Origin: Emiliania huxleyi CCMP1516 | Taxonomy: Eukaryota > Haptophyta > Isochrysidales > Noelaerhabdaceae | Reading direction: 5' to 3' | DNA length: 64,000 bases | Assembly (NCBI RefSeq): GCF_000372725.1 | Contig: NW_005200814.1 | Span: 22,302-86,301 of the forward strand | Part shown: positions 49,012 through 58,984 of the stretch, one piece after another | Layout: each line of letters starts with the position of its first letter | Position numbering within the stretch: the first letter of the stretch is position 1 | Notes under the pieces: model-generated | Told to the model about the DNA's origin: nothing | Database searches by the model: none | The model's input: the letters and a program-made list of their open reading frames with translations, nothing else | Made by a program: the position numbers and the translations under genes

Positions 49012-49590
49012 ATGCCGACTGAGGTCGAGGCGCTCACCTACTCCACCGCGCCAGAGCCTGTCGCTCCCTTCAACTTTGGTCGCGCGTCGATGAGAGATGC
49101 AATCCTGCACACGTGCGAGCGTCCAGGGGCCGACGACCGAAACAACACTCCGGGAGGCACGCCACAGGAGGAGGTGGACGAGTGGCTGCGCTTCATGAAG
49201 GAGAAGAACGTGCGGCGCGTCCTGACGCTGCTTGAGCCGAACGAACTCGCTTTCTACAGGACGCCGCTCAAAGACGTCTATGCCGCTGCCGGCCTCCACT
49301 GGACGCATGCTCCCATGAGCGCGCCCGATGCCAAGGATCGGGCCATGGAGGCCATCCGCGCTGCCGAAGCGGCCGGCGAGGTGATCGTCGCCCACTGCAC
49401 GCACGGCATGGGGCGCGCCGGCCGCGTCAGCGGCGCGTGGCTCTGCGAGAGGTACGGACTCTCCCCGATCGACGCGACTCGCGAAGTGATGAAGCAGGCC
49501 GAGGGGCAGTCTACTCTGCGGATGGGTGATCCGCCAAAGCTCGCGGAGTACCTCGGCTTGCTCAGCAGGCCGTTTAAGCCGTCAGTCTAG
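49012..49590 (+). CDS. Cys-based protein phosphatase (dual-specificity-like)
   Basis: The product is 192 aa from ATG 49012. An in-frame ATG at 48829 would add a 61-residue leader. The CX5R P-loop is in VAHCTHGMGRAGRVSGAWL, with Cys and Arg of HCxxGxGR both present. The preceding block EEVDEWLRFMKEKNVRRVLT and TLLEPNELAFYR fits the cyclin-dependent kinase inhibitor-3/DUSP type of PTP fold. A general-acid Asp may lie in SAPDAKDR. It hydrolyses phosphate from protein or a small substrate, and specificity is not readable. Confidence 0.82.
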   Translation: MPTEVEALTYSTAPEPVAPFNFGRASMRDAILHTCERPGADDRNNTPGGTPQEEVDEWLRFMKEKNVRRVLTLLEPNELAFYRTPLKDVYAAAGLHWTHAPMSAPDAKDRAMEAIRAAEAAGEVIVAHCTHGMGRAGRVSGAWLCERYGLSPIDATREVMKQAEGQSTLRMGDPPKLAEYLGLLSRPFKPSV

Positions 49591-49810
49591 ACGTGGGATT
49601 AGGTGCTGGGCACCTCTCGCGTGCGGGCGGGGCACACATCCACTTTTCTCTCCGACGCTCAGACTTCACCCTTGGGTCTCTTGCCGTCGCCCCGCACACA
49701 GCGGGTCCCCAAGGGTGAACACTCAGACCACACAGAGAAAAAATAATTAAAGAAAATGGAGAGACTATAGAAAAAAGAAGGGGGAGGGAAAAGAATAGTA
49801 CAACTTTCCC

Positions 49811-50906
49811 TCAATTTGCGAAGAAACGCGTGAGGTCGATCGCAACCTCGCGGTGCCACGTGAAGTCGTCCAGGAAGCGATGGAGCTTCTCCCACAGACG
49901 CCACCTGCGTCGGAAGACACGCGTCCCGTGGTTCTGGTTGTTGCACGCGAGAGCATCTCTCGTGGGCATGATCTAGATGAATACACGTCGCGGATTGTGG
50001 CGGCGAATCTAGGGGGCCGCACTCGTCAGAGACGCCGTGACCGATCACGTTGCACGAGTCGGTATGATGACCCTTTCCTCCGAAACCGTACAGGTGCAGC
50101 TCACCGCTGCAGTCGCGCATCGCACGCATCGCTAGCGCAACTGCGAGAAAGCCCCGTGTCGCGTCGGTCCTCTCCATTGCAACCTTGCGCGCCAGCGGCG
50201 AGAGCTCGTGCATCGTCAGCCCACTTCTCCTGCCCATGGCCATCAGGTTTGCGATCTTACTCGGCTTCGCCTCCCGCTCCGCCACGAGGACGTGCGCCTG
50301 CGGGGCGAGCCACTGCAGGATGTCCCAGTTATGCTGCTCGGTCGTGCAGTTGATGACCTGGAGGTCGCACGACGTCCCATGCGTTTGAGGCGTCGTGCTC
50401 GAGCGAAAGTCATTGCACCGCACAATGCACGCCCGGTGACTGGCCGCGTCAATGTCACGGCCGAGGTTAGCATGAATCGGCCCGTTACCGACGACGATTA
50501 CCCGCTTGTGCTTTTTTAGGACCGACTCGATGACTTCTATCCCGCTGAAGAGCTCAGGAAGCCAAACAATGCTCCAGAAGAGCCGCTCCTTTGGTGTGCT
50601 GCTCGCAACGAGAGAGAGCGTGAGGAGGTCGTCCATTGGGCTCGGTGGGGAGATTCCACTTCTATTTCCCCGGGACTGTTGAGCGTGATTCAGTCGAGCC
50701 AACCGGCTAGCCATGCTGTACGCTTTGCCACCAGTACTGGGTGACGGGGGCAGCGGCTGCGAGCGAGACACCCGAGGCGGTGAAGGTGGAACTTTTGTTG
50801 GGGCGAGTGACGGACGCGGCAAATGCAATCGCAGTGCACGTGGCTCTGCCGGCGATGATGGCTGCTTGAGTGGTAGCGGGCCCTCCTCGGCGGCAGCACC
50901 GCGCAT
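49811..50906 (-). CDS. GT29 sialyltransferase-like glycosyltransferase
   Basis: Exon 1 starts at ATG 50906 (or an internal ATG near 50717). A long polar N-terminal region has no strong membrane helix. The GT29 signatures are VIVVGNGPIHANLGRDIDA (L-motif-like VVGNGP), TSCDLQVINCTTEQHNW, DATRGFLAVALAMRAM and ELHLYGFGGKGHHTD (S-motif). After a break near 49920-50000 the last exon reads WRLWEKLHRFLDDFTWHREV ending RFFAN at 49811, supplying the late His/Glu region. The donor was not resolved. Family members transfer sialic acid or Kdo/Kdn-like sugars from CMP donors in the Golgi. Which sugar is used here is unknown. Confidence 0.78.
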
Positions 50907-51526
50907 TACGATGTTGGGACGACGCGGCGAGAAGGATGCCTGGATGGATTGGTCATTGGAAAATGCATCGTGAAAATGTGTGAACGTGTTATGGCGCTGC
51001 GACCGCGCACCCGCCAGGGCTAGGGTTTTCTTGCCCGCAACCCGTATCGAGCATCCGGCCCGCTGGGTGTGCGCTTCTTAGCTCCCCGGCGGCCCTGGAT
51101 GCGAGGTTAATGACCGCGCACTCCAAGTCGCCAAGAAAACTCTTTTATTTTGCGAGTTGGGGTTAACCTACCCCGTGCCGTGCCACTCCTTGCTTCTCTC
51201 GGCTTCTCCTGTCGAACGGGTCGCTAATCAACTTCAAAGCACAAAGGCAAGAAACGCAAACGGATTAAAATAGTAAATGAAAAAGAGAGGCGAGGGGACA
51301 CGACCCACAACATGCATGCGCCTGAAGCTTGAACATGAACATAATGTGATCTCATCGTCATGCAACCAGGACGCCCAGGTGGCCAGGCAGGTGGCACACA
51401 CGGGCTCGCTCTTCTCACATACGCAAAGGACACGGGTTCTCTCTATTCCACCGGCATCCATTTCTCGGCGGCCGCCGAGCATGTGTACATGCTCCCAGTG
51501 ACCGCACCCTCGTTCATTCATGCAGC
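50907..51526. other. Intergenic
   Basis: No gene is seen in these 620 bases between the GT29 start and the 3' end of the large Cys-module gene. The sequence TTAATGACCGCGCACTCCAAG at about 51109 resembles TAATGACCGCACTCCAAGGC at about 27802, a short dispersed match. Confidence 0.4.
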
Positions 51527-54431
51527 TCAGAGCATGGATGCGGCGATATCTTCGGTGCGCCCTGGCGCGGCGGCCGACTGCACCCGCGAGCGACGCAAAG
51601 CCGCAACGGCGGCAAGGAGGAGCCCGGCAGCCCCAAGGGCGGCGCCAAGAGACAGCGCCGGCGTGCTGCTGCGGGCCGCGGACTCCGCGGCGAGCGAGTC
51701 GGCCGTCAGCTCCGCGCCGTCATCCTCTGCCGACCCCACGCCTAGGCCTTCGACAGAGGCCTTGATCGCCGATCCCGCCATCGACGCGTACTTGCCGGGG
51801 TGCCAGCTCTTGGCCTCCTTGTCTGCGACCGCGGCGGTGGCCAGCACCTCCGATTCGGCGGCCGATCCCGCCATCGAGACGTACTTGCCCGGATACCAGG
51901 TCTGTGCCTCCGCCTCTGCGGCTACGGCAGTCGCCTTGGCCTCGGACTTGGCCGCCGTCCCGGCCATCGTCGCGTACTTGCCTGCGTGCCACTCGCTCGC
52001 CTCCTTCCCTGCCGCCGAGACCGTATTCGCAGCCGCGCCGCCCACCTCCTCCGCGAAGCTCAGCTGCTTGGCCACGCAGCAGTGATAGCCCTCGCAGCCC
52101 GCGGCCTCGGGGCACTCGTCCGACACGCGCAGCGTCGAAGAGCAGCACAGCCCTCCCTCGCCGCAAAAGCCAGGGCAGGGTCCCGCGCCGTCGCATGAGC
52201 TCCAGCAGTCAAGCGGCGGCGACGGCGACGGCGGTGGCGGCGGTGACGGCGCTGGAGGCGGAGGCGAGGGCAAGTAGCGCTCGGCATCGTTCTCGAAGAA
52301 CCATAGGACGTCCGCATACTGCGCAAGCACCTCGTTTCCGGTGCCCTGCAGCCCCTTGAACTCGATCGAGGCGGAGCCCCCGTCCGAGAAGGAGAGGGAC
52401 GGCGTGAGACCGCCCACCACCGACAAGCCTCCCTTGGGGTCGGCGCCGCCGTAGCAGACGATCCCCGGCAGTGCCGCGGCGATGACGGGCAGGAAGGGCT
52501 GCAGAGTGGCCATGATGGCCGCCTTTGGCATCATCGATGGCGTCAGGTCGAGGTCCGTGAGCTCGAACTTGGCCTTGCAGCCCGAGATGGGCTCCGACGT
52601 GAGCGAGTGCAAGTCGACGTCGAGCATCAGGATGCCGCGCACGGTCAGCTCCGCCGAACCGTGGTCGACTGGAACACTGACCAGGCCGAGCGTCGACTGG
52701 GAGAGCGTCCAGTTGGTCCTCAGCCGCACCGCGATGTTGGAGACACTGACCTGCAGCGTGTCGGGGTTGCGCGAGCTCCAGAGCTGCTCGAAGAAGTTCT
52801 GCTTGAGCCACCACTCGTAGTAGTCCCAGCAGACGCCGTACTGCACGGCGACCGTCTGGATGTCGAGCAGCGTCACGTTCCGCGCCGTCAGTTGCAGCCC
52901 GCCCATCGCGTTGACGACGACCTCGGTCCCGACGAGCCCGGCGCCGCTCAGCAGCGGCTCCTCGGTGATCTCCTTGGTCGACTTGCCCTTCATCTTTTGG
53001 ATCTCCTCGGTGGCGAGGGTCGACACCTGCAGCGCGACCCGCTCCGTCGACATGCTACTCTCGGGCACTCTCGGGCACTCTCGGGCACTCCGGGTGCTCT
53101 CTCGGGTACTCCGGGTGCTCTCTCGGGTACTCTCGGGTACTATCGCGCAATTTCGGACCTGCAGCGCCACCCACTGCGAGAACCAGTCCGACTGGCAAGT
53201 CGGCGCCAGCTGGAGCATCGACGTGTGCGGCGTCGCCTCCTCCCAAGGCACCCTGCCCGTCGCGAGCGCGTTCCCGTGCCAGCACTTTCCGGCCATGTCG
53301 TACAGGGTGCAGATCGGCACGTCCTCGGCCACCTCCTCTTGCATGTCGGTGATGGACTCCAGCCGGAGCAGGCTCGCATTCCTCACGTCGCTGAGCGCCG
53401 CCTGTGCACGCCATCAGTGTGATAGCGTGGGCTCAAATAGTGGGTGGACGCCAGTCAACAGCACAATGGATATCCGCCTGCACCCGCTGCGCCTCGTGGA
53501 TGTGATACTCGGCGGACGCCTCCTTCCTCATCTGGTCGGCCAGCTTGTCGTGCACCAGCTTGGTCTGCTGCACGTGGTACTCTGCCGACGCCTCCTTGCT
53601 CATCTGGTCGGCCAGCTTGTCGTGCACCAGCTTGGTCTGCTGCACGTGGTACTCTGCGGAAGCCTCCTTCCTCAGCTGCTCGGCGACCGAGCTGCCCAGC
53701 GAGCTGGTCACCGAGGCGGTCTTGTCGGCGACCGAGCTCGTCGCGGACGCCGTCTTATCGGCGACCGAGCTGGTGGCGGACGCCGTCTTATCCTCCACCG
53801 AAGTGGACATCGCTGCCGTCTCCGACCCCACCGCCTCCGATCCCAAGCCGATTTGGCCCCACGCCGTTGAGCCCGCCAGCGACGCCGCCGAGCCCGCCAT
53901 CGTCGCGTACTTGCCCGCGTGCCACTCGCTCGCCTCCTTCCCTGCAGCCGAGACAGTGGTTGCTGCCTTTGACCCGGCGAGGCTCGCGTACTTCCCCGTG
54001 TGCCAGTCGCCCGCCTCAGTCACCAGAAACTTGGACGCGTCCGCCTCACCGTCGGCAAACGCGCCGCCCACCTCCTCCGCGAAGCTCAGCTGCTTGGCCA
54101 CGCAGCAGTGATAGCCCTCGCAGCCCGCGGCCTCGGGGCACTCGTCCGACACGCGCAGCGTCGAAGAGCAGCACAGCCCTCCCTCGCCGCAAAAGCCAGG
54201 GCAGAAGCCCTCGCCACCGCACGAGCTCCAGCAGTCGAGCGGCGGCGACGGCGACGGCGGTGGCGGCAACGGCGGCGGAGGAGGAGGCGGCGGAGGCGGC
54301 GGCGGCGGCGGCGGCGGCGGAGACTGCGGCGGATTATGCCAGTCAGAATCAGGAAACCATGCTGCCGCTGGCGACACGAGAAGAATGACGAGGCGGGCTT
54401 GTCCGCGGCAGGACGCGGACAAGGGCAGCAT
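51527..54431 (-). CDS. Large secreted/membrane protein with duplicated Cys modules and LEA-like repeats
   Basis: One gene spans what look like two. Exons are 54431-53460, 53401-53159 and 53026-51527, with introns of 58 nt (GT-AG) and 132 nt (GT-AG, in frame and stop-free). The product is about 904 aa. It starts with a signal peptide (LVILLVSPAAAWF), a poly-Pro tract and a Cys module (DCWSSCGGEGFCPGFC, GLCCSSTL, CEGYHCC). Helical repeats follow: WHAGKYAxMAG, SVADKTASATS and three KEASAEYHVQQTKLVHDKLA units. A globular domain (TLLDIQTVAVQYGVCWDYYE, TLQPFLPVIAAALPGIVCYG) precedes a second poly-Pro tract and a second Cys module. More xWHPGKYASMAGSA repeats and a C-terminal helix (LSLGAALGAAGLLLAAVAAL) follow. 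ATG 54479 is an alternative start. A cell-surface role is inferred. Confidence 0.78.
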
Positions 54432-54479
54432 TGCGAAAGGGCACAAGCCGACAAGGCCCCGTGTTTGCGGCGCCTTCAT

Positions 54480-54849
54480 GAGAAAACCTTGTTTCTCTTC
54501 CTTATTACAATCACTAACATGGGATCGCTTGTCATGTGTGCTCTTGGCGCGATTACGAGACGGACTAGTTTGTGTTGCACTAGTTGGAACTTTCGTAATA
54601 GTATTCCGCATTCATTGCGAGGGCGGACCACTCCTAGCGTGCAGACCGCGGGAGCTGGTGCCGCGGCCAGTGTAGACCTGGCCTGTTTATAAAATGAACT
54701 CGGGGGCACGGGACGCGGCACAAACGGGGCACAAACGCGCCAGGCTACACGCTGTGACTCGCGCGCTCATCGAAACGGTTTCTCTTCCCGAGAGCGCACG
54801 CAGGGCCTCCTCGACAGCGACCGGTAGTGGAGACGAGCCACAGGCGGAC
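54480..54849. promoter_or_regulatory. Divergent promoter with dispersed-repeat copy
   Basis: This region lies between the Cys-module gene (minus) and EngB (plus). Positions about 54690-54732 match the reverse complement of about 24284-24322 (core GGGGGCACGGGACGCGGCAC followed by AAACGGGGCAC). An in-frame ATG inside the repeat (54694) extends EngB by 52 residues, but the signal peptide at 54850 argues that this is 5' UTR. Confidence 0.5.
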
Positions 54850-55851
54850 ATGCGCGGAGGCGGCTGTCTCATGCTCATGCTCATGCTCTGCGCCGCGCTC
54901 GCGCTCCGGCCCGGCGCTCCGCCCGGCGGCGGCGGATCCGCGCCCTCCTTCCGGCAGCGGCTGCGCAGCGCCGTCGTGGAGCCGCAGGTCCTCGCGGCGG
55001 CGCGCGCGCTGCACGACGAGTGGGGCCGGCCGCGCGGAGGGCCGCCGCGGCGCGAGACGCGCGGCGGCCGCGGGATGGGCCACCTCGGATCGGCGTACGG
55101 CGTGCGCCCTCGCTTCCTCGCTGCGGCGTCGACAGAGGAGTCGATTCCGCCCGAGGGCCGCCCCGAGGTGGCCGTGATCGGGCGGTCCAACGTGGGCAAG
55201 TCGTCGCTGCTCAACGTGCTCACGGGCACCGCCGGCCTCTCGCGCGTCTCCGACAAGCCCGGCCGCACCACGCAGCTGACGTGGTTTGAGGTCGGGCGGC
55301 GGAGCAGCGCGGACTCGTTCTGGCTGGTCGACATGCCTGGGTACGGGTTTGCGCTGGCGAGCGAGGCGGCAGTCGAGGCGTGGGCGCGCCTCTCGGCCGC
55401 CTACCTCCGCAAGCGCTCAACCATCAAGCTCGTCCTCGTCCTCGTCGACGCCCGCGTCGGCCTCAAGCCGTCGGACGTGCAGATGCTCCAGTTCCTCGAG
55501 GCGGAGGCGCGGCTGCCGTACCTGGTCGTCCTGACCAAGGCGGACGCGGCGGGCCCGCCGCAGCGGATTGCGCAGGTCGCCGCGCTCGTCCAGTCCGGCC
55601 TCAAGTCCGCCCGGCGGCAGCTGAGGCCTCTCGCGCTCGTCTCGTCCCAGCGCAAGGCGGGCGTCGACGCGCTGCAGCGGCGCATCATCTGCGCGGCGAC
55701 CGGCCGAAGCGACCTGCTGCCAGAGGCCACAGCGCCCGCGCCGCGCGGGCGGGGCGGCGGTCGCGGGGCCGCCGGGGCCGCGCGAGGGAGGGGAGGCAGG
55801 GGAGGCAGGGGCGGCGGGGGCGGCGGGACGGGGGTGAGGCGCGCTCGGTGA
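54850..55851 (+). CDS. EngB/YihA-family GTPase, probably plastid-targeted
   Basis: The product is 333 aa from ATG 54850. Signal peptide GCLMLMLMLCAALALRPGAP fits a bipartite plastid presequence. The G domain has G1 GRSNVGKSSL, a switch region SRVSDKPGRTTQLTWFEV (G2 Thr-Thr), G3 LVDMPGYGFA, G4 VLTKADA and G5 ALVSSQRKAGV. The EngB hallmark DMPGYG is intact. EngB assists assembly of the bacterial-type 50S ribosomal subunit, so plastid (or mitochondrial) ribosome biogenesis is inferred. The C-terminus has a long Arg/Gly tail (RGRGGGRGAAGAARGRGGRG) absent from bacterial EngB and probably RNA-binding. There are no introns. Confidence 0.9.
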   Translation: MRGGGCLMLMLMLCAALALRPGAPPGGGGSAPSFRQRLRSAVVEPQVLAAARALHDEWGRPRGGPPRRETRGGRGMGHLGSAYGVRPRFLAAASTEESIPPEGRPEVAVIGRSNVGKSSLLNVLTGTAGLSRVSDKPGRTTQLTWFEVGRRSSADSFWLVDMPGYGFALASEAAVEAWARLSAAYLRKRSTIKLVLVLVDARVGLKPSDVQMLQFLEAEARLPYLVVLTKADAAGPPQRIAQVAALVQSGLKSARRQLRPLALVSSQRKAGVDALQRRIICAATGRSDLLPEATAPAPRGRGGGRGAAGAARGRGGRGGRGGGGGGTGVRRAR

Positions 55852-56223
55852 AGCGAGGAGAACCGCGCAGTCAGGCGGCCCGGTGTTCAGGCTTCAGCTC
55901 CAGGTCCTCCGCGACTGCGAATCTGCGATCCACTGGGGGTGGGGGGGGTTCTCAAGCTGGGGTCGCTCTAAAGTGTGTAACAGTAAAGTCTAAAGATGAG
56001 CAGAGAGATTTTTACCAAACAACTCTAACACGCACACTTTGTTGAGCAGAGACGAAGAATAAAGAAAATAGGCACAAAAATTCTCGTTTTCTTTTTTGCG
56101 TTTTGAATAGCATATTTTCTCTCAGATCTGGATGCTAGGATGTGAAGCAAGATAAAGTAGTCTCAATTAAGGCTGTGAATCAGGCGTGGCCTATACTCGC
56201 CAGCTGTACTCGCCAGGGCCATC
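55852..56223. other. Intergenic
   Basis: AT-rich for this genome (about 56030-56110, AAGAATAAAGAAAATAGGCAC), probably containing the EngB polyadenylation site and the promoter of the U-box gene. No gene is seen. Confidence 0.4.
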
Positions 56224-57214
56224 ATGCTGAACGAGGATGGCATCCACGCATCGGAGGGGAGCATGATCCAGCAGCGTCAAACGGTGATGACGCTCTGCGC
56301 GTGCCAGGTCTGCCTCGCGCTCGCGCTCGCGTCCGCCGGCGCGATGCGGCGCACGCCAACCCTGCTGGTTATGCAGCCCTTCTTCGTGGCTGCCGGCGCG
56401 TTCGGCTACTTTGGTGCGCGCGACTGCAAGCCATGGATGATCTCTAGCCACTTCGTCGGCTCGTCTGGCCTCTCTCTCGTGATTGGCCTCTACATCATCG
56501 CCGAGTCCTTCCTGAAGGAGTCCGGCAAGGCCGATTTGCTCTTCTTCGCGCTGAATGGGCCGATGGATCTCTTTATGGTGGCCGGCTCCTTCGCGTCGCT
56601 CTCCCTCTGGCGCGCGCTTGTCAGGCTGCGGCGGCAGCTGCGGCTGCGGCGGGCGGCAATGTACGAACAGCTCGAGGAGAGCGCCACGCGGCTCGGCGCG
56701 CCTGGTGCGGGCGCGAGCCTCTCTCGCGCGCTGCGAGGGGACCTGCTTGCGGGTGCTGCCGAGAGGAGGCAGGTTGGAGGCAGCCTCGGCGACGGCGCCA
56801 GCGACAGCCTCCTCCGGGACCTGCGGTGCCCCATCTCTATGGAGGCGCGCCGCGGCGCCCATGCACCTGCCTCGACCTCACGCTGGCGCCGTGAGACCCT
56901 CACTCTGACCCTGGCACCTGGCCCTGATCCCCTGGCCCCGAGAAACAAAGGTGATGCGCGACCCGGTCATCGCCCCGGACGGGCACTCGTACGAGCGGGA
57001 TGCGATCGAGCGATGGTGCCGCGCCCCCTGCCACCCTTCGGATCGCCCCCTCTCGCATCCCTCACCGCACCCCTCCTCCCCCGCCCGCAGGCTAGCCGAC
57101 CACAGGACGTCACCGATGACGGGCGCCGTCTTGACGTCCCGCCAGCTCGTGCCAAACCATCGGCTGCGCAGCGTGATTGCCAGTCTCGGAGAGGCGCTGC
57201 CCCCGCCCGCCTAG
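56224..57214 (+). CDS. Multi-pass membrane U-box E3 ligase-like protein
   Basis: Exons are 56224-56844, 56951-57015 and 57091-57214. Intron 1 is 106 nt with GC-AG borders. Intron 2 is 75 nt GT-AG. The product is 269 aa. The N-terminal half has four hydrophobic segments (TLCACQVCLALALASAGA, VMQPFFVAAGAFGYFGA, SGLSLVIGLYIIAES and FMVAGSFASLSLWRALV), then a basic linker. The C-terminus is a U-box assembled only across both introns: LRCPISMEVMRDPVIAPDGH, SYERDAIERWLADHRTSPMT and LVPNHRLRSVIA. U-boxes recruit E2 enzymes for ubiquitin transfer. A membrane-anchored quality-control ligase is inferred. Confidence 0.85.
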
Positions 57215-57628
57215 AGAAGGCAGCGCCGAGGTCTGCCGCGGAAGCCGGTGTGCTGGCCACGCGCCTGATTCCTGACGTATAGTCTCCCAGACCCGCTGCT
57301 CTCGCCGCCGTATCGCTCTCCGCGCGCTCTTGATGTGCTTTTATTACGACAGAGTGAGAGTCAAAAGCGAGAGGCACCGCCACCGGGGTGCAGCTGCAGG
57401 GGCCCCACCTGTGCGCCAGGGGGGGCGGGGTGGCCTCCCCGCGCGCCGCGGTCCCCGGGTCCCTTTTGCGTTATTTTATATTTATTTTTTTTCACCCCGC
57501 GCGCGTTCAGGGCACACCGGGGACACGCGGCGAGAGCGCGGAGCGCGAGATACTTTATTCAGTATATCATGTCAAACGTACACAGAGTCAGAGAGCGCGC
57601 GAGTGCTGTCTGCGCGAAGCGGTGAGAG
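57215..57628. other. Convergent intergenic region
   Basis: This region holds TTATTTTATATTTATTTTTTTT at about 57471, a likely polyadenylation region, plus CAGGGGGGGCGGGGTGG at about 57418. No gene is seen. Confidence 0.4.
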
Positions 57629-58489
57629 TTACGCCCGAACCACGCCGATGCTCTGCACGTCCAGCCGGAATCGCCCCTCCTCGAAGCGCGGGTTGAGGCC
57701 CGCGTCGTACTCGAACTTACTCAGCGCAAACTGCAGGGCGGTGCAGCGGTCGGCGCGGAAGGGCCTCGCCAGGCGGTCGGTGCGCGCGAATCGCGTCGGC
57801 ACAAACCCAGCCAGTGGCAGTCGCGCCGTCGTCCACTCTCCAGCCGCGGTGTCGAAGCTCTGCGTCCAAGCGACGCCGTTCCAGTCCTCGTCATCTCGCA
57901 TGACAAACTTGAAGCGGTTGCCGTCGCCTCGCACGCGGAGCACGACGGTCAGGTCGCCGCCGCCCTCCGCAGCGGCCGCAGCCGCACGGAGGTCGAGCGG
58001 CGGCGACAGCGTGCGCGTACGAACACCTGTGAAACCGCCTCCGCCGCGAGTCGTCACGACGCCCTCGAAGCGGCCAACGGCCAGCCCATCGTCGTCCGTG
58101 GTGAGCTGGAAGGACGAGGCGGAGCGTCCGCCCATCACCACGTCGTCCAGTGTACCCCACTCCAGGCCGAGGCCGCTCGGTGCTGAAGCATCGAAGACGA
58201 GGCCGCCAGCAGGCGCAGTGGCGCGGCCGCCGGCGAGCCCGGCGACCAGCCGCCGCGCTGTCGCCTCTGGCCCGTTGAAGTAGAGAAAGCTTCGCAGCGC
58301 TCGCAGTGGCGGAGGCTCGTCAGCAGCCTGCAGGCGGGTGGCGCTGCTGCGAGCAGGCAATGCGCTTGCAAAACGGGTGGCGCCGCTGCGAGAGAAAAAG
58401 CCCATGACTGGGCCGACACGCAGCAGCAAAAAGGTGAGAGCCCAAAATGGTGTGCGTGAATCGTGGCGTTTGGTGTGAACCTTGGCCAT
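57629..58489 (-). CDS. CIA30-family protein (NDUFAF1-like fold)
   Basis: The product is 286 aa from ATG 58489. A hydrophobic N-terminal segment (FWALTFLLLRVGPVMGFF) and Arg/Ser/Ala-rich stretch suggest organelle targeting. The CIA30 domain is clear: LEWGTLDDVVMGGRSASSFQ, GGGGFTGVRTRTL, NRFKFVMRDDEDWNGVAWTQ, SFDTAAGEWTTARLPLAGFV and the terminal ADRCTALQFALSKFEYD. CIA30 proteins assist assembly of mitochondrial complex I. Plastid members with the DDVVMGG motif occur in algae and plants. Which organelle is meant here is undecided. There are no introns. Confidence 0.88.
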   Translation of the reverse strand: MAKVHTKRHDSRTPFWALTFLLLRVGPVMGFFSRSGATRFASALPARSSATRLQAADEPPPLRALRSFLYFNGPEATARRLVAGLAGGRATAPAGGLVFDASAPSGLGLEWGTLDDVVMGGRSASSFQLTTDDDGLAVGRFEGVVTTRGGGGFTGVRTRTLSPPLDLRAAAAAAEGGGDLTVVLRVRGDGNRFKFVMRDDEDWNGVAWTQSFDTAAGEWTTARLPLAGFVPTRFARTDRLARPFRADRCTALQFALSKFEYDAGLNPRFEEGRFRLDVQSIGVVRA

Positions 58490-58802
58490 GGCACAGTGCT
58501 CAGCGTCGGTCTGGTGGTTTGGCCTCCTACTCGTACGCGAGTAGCTGGACACTCACCTGGGAGCGGAGTCCAGGCAAGTAAACAGGCTTGTTATTGAGAA
58601 GAAAATACCCCTATGGCGCTGTGCGCTGGCCTAAACAGAAAGGGGAGCCGCAATAGCCGGGAGGCACTCTGTCATAAACAAGAACAAATAACATGTCACA
58701 AAATACCACGTTCGGATCGCTCCTCATCGCAAACCCTGTCAGCAGTTCACCTACGGGTATGTTCGTGAGAGCTACATGTACATACACTGAAAATGTTCGT
58801 CA
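58490..58802. repeat. Intergenic with dispersed repeat family B copy 2
   Basis: Positions 58703-58774 nearly duplicate 21334-21405. The tail TATGTTCGTGAGAGCT is echoed at 58792-58807 (AATGTTCGTCAGAGCC) at the start of the transposon end, so family B may be a derivative of a related element terminus. Confidence 0.65.
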
Positions 58803-58984
58803 GAGCCAGTTTTTGCCACTTCGTTAGCTCTCCAGGGGTCTCTAATCTTGAAATCCGAGACCCAAATATCAGACCTCCCGGCAAATTTAACGGTTTGCTT
58901 GCCACTGCGTTGCCGGTGCTCCGCGCCTAATTTTCCTTAGGGTCGCGCTGGGTCTCACATTTGTCCAAGCGCCGCCACCGGCTC

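Noticed and set aside
53433..54611. Separate gene ending at 53433
   Set aside because: Intron 53402-53459 joins it in phase to the downstream frame. The downstream part has no start or signal peptide of its own, while this part does.
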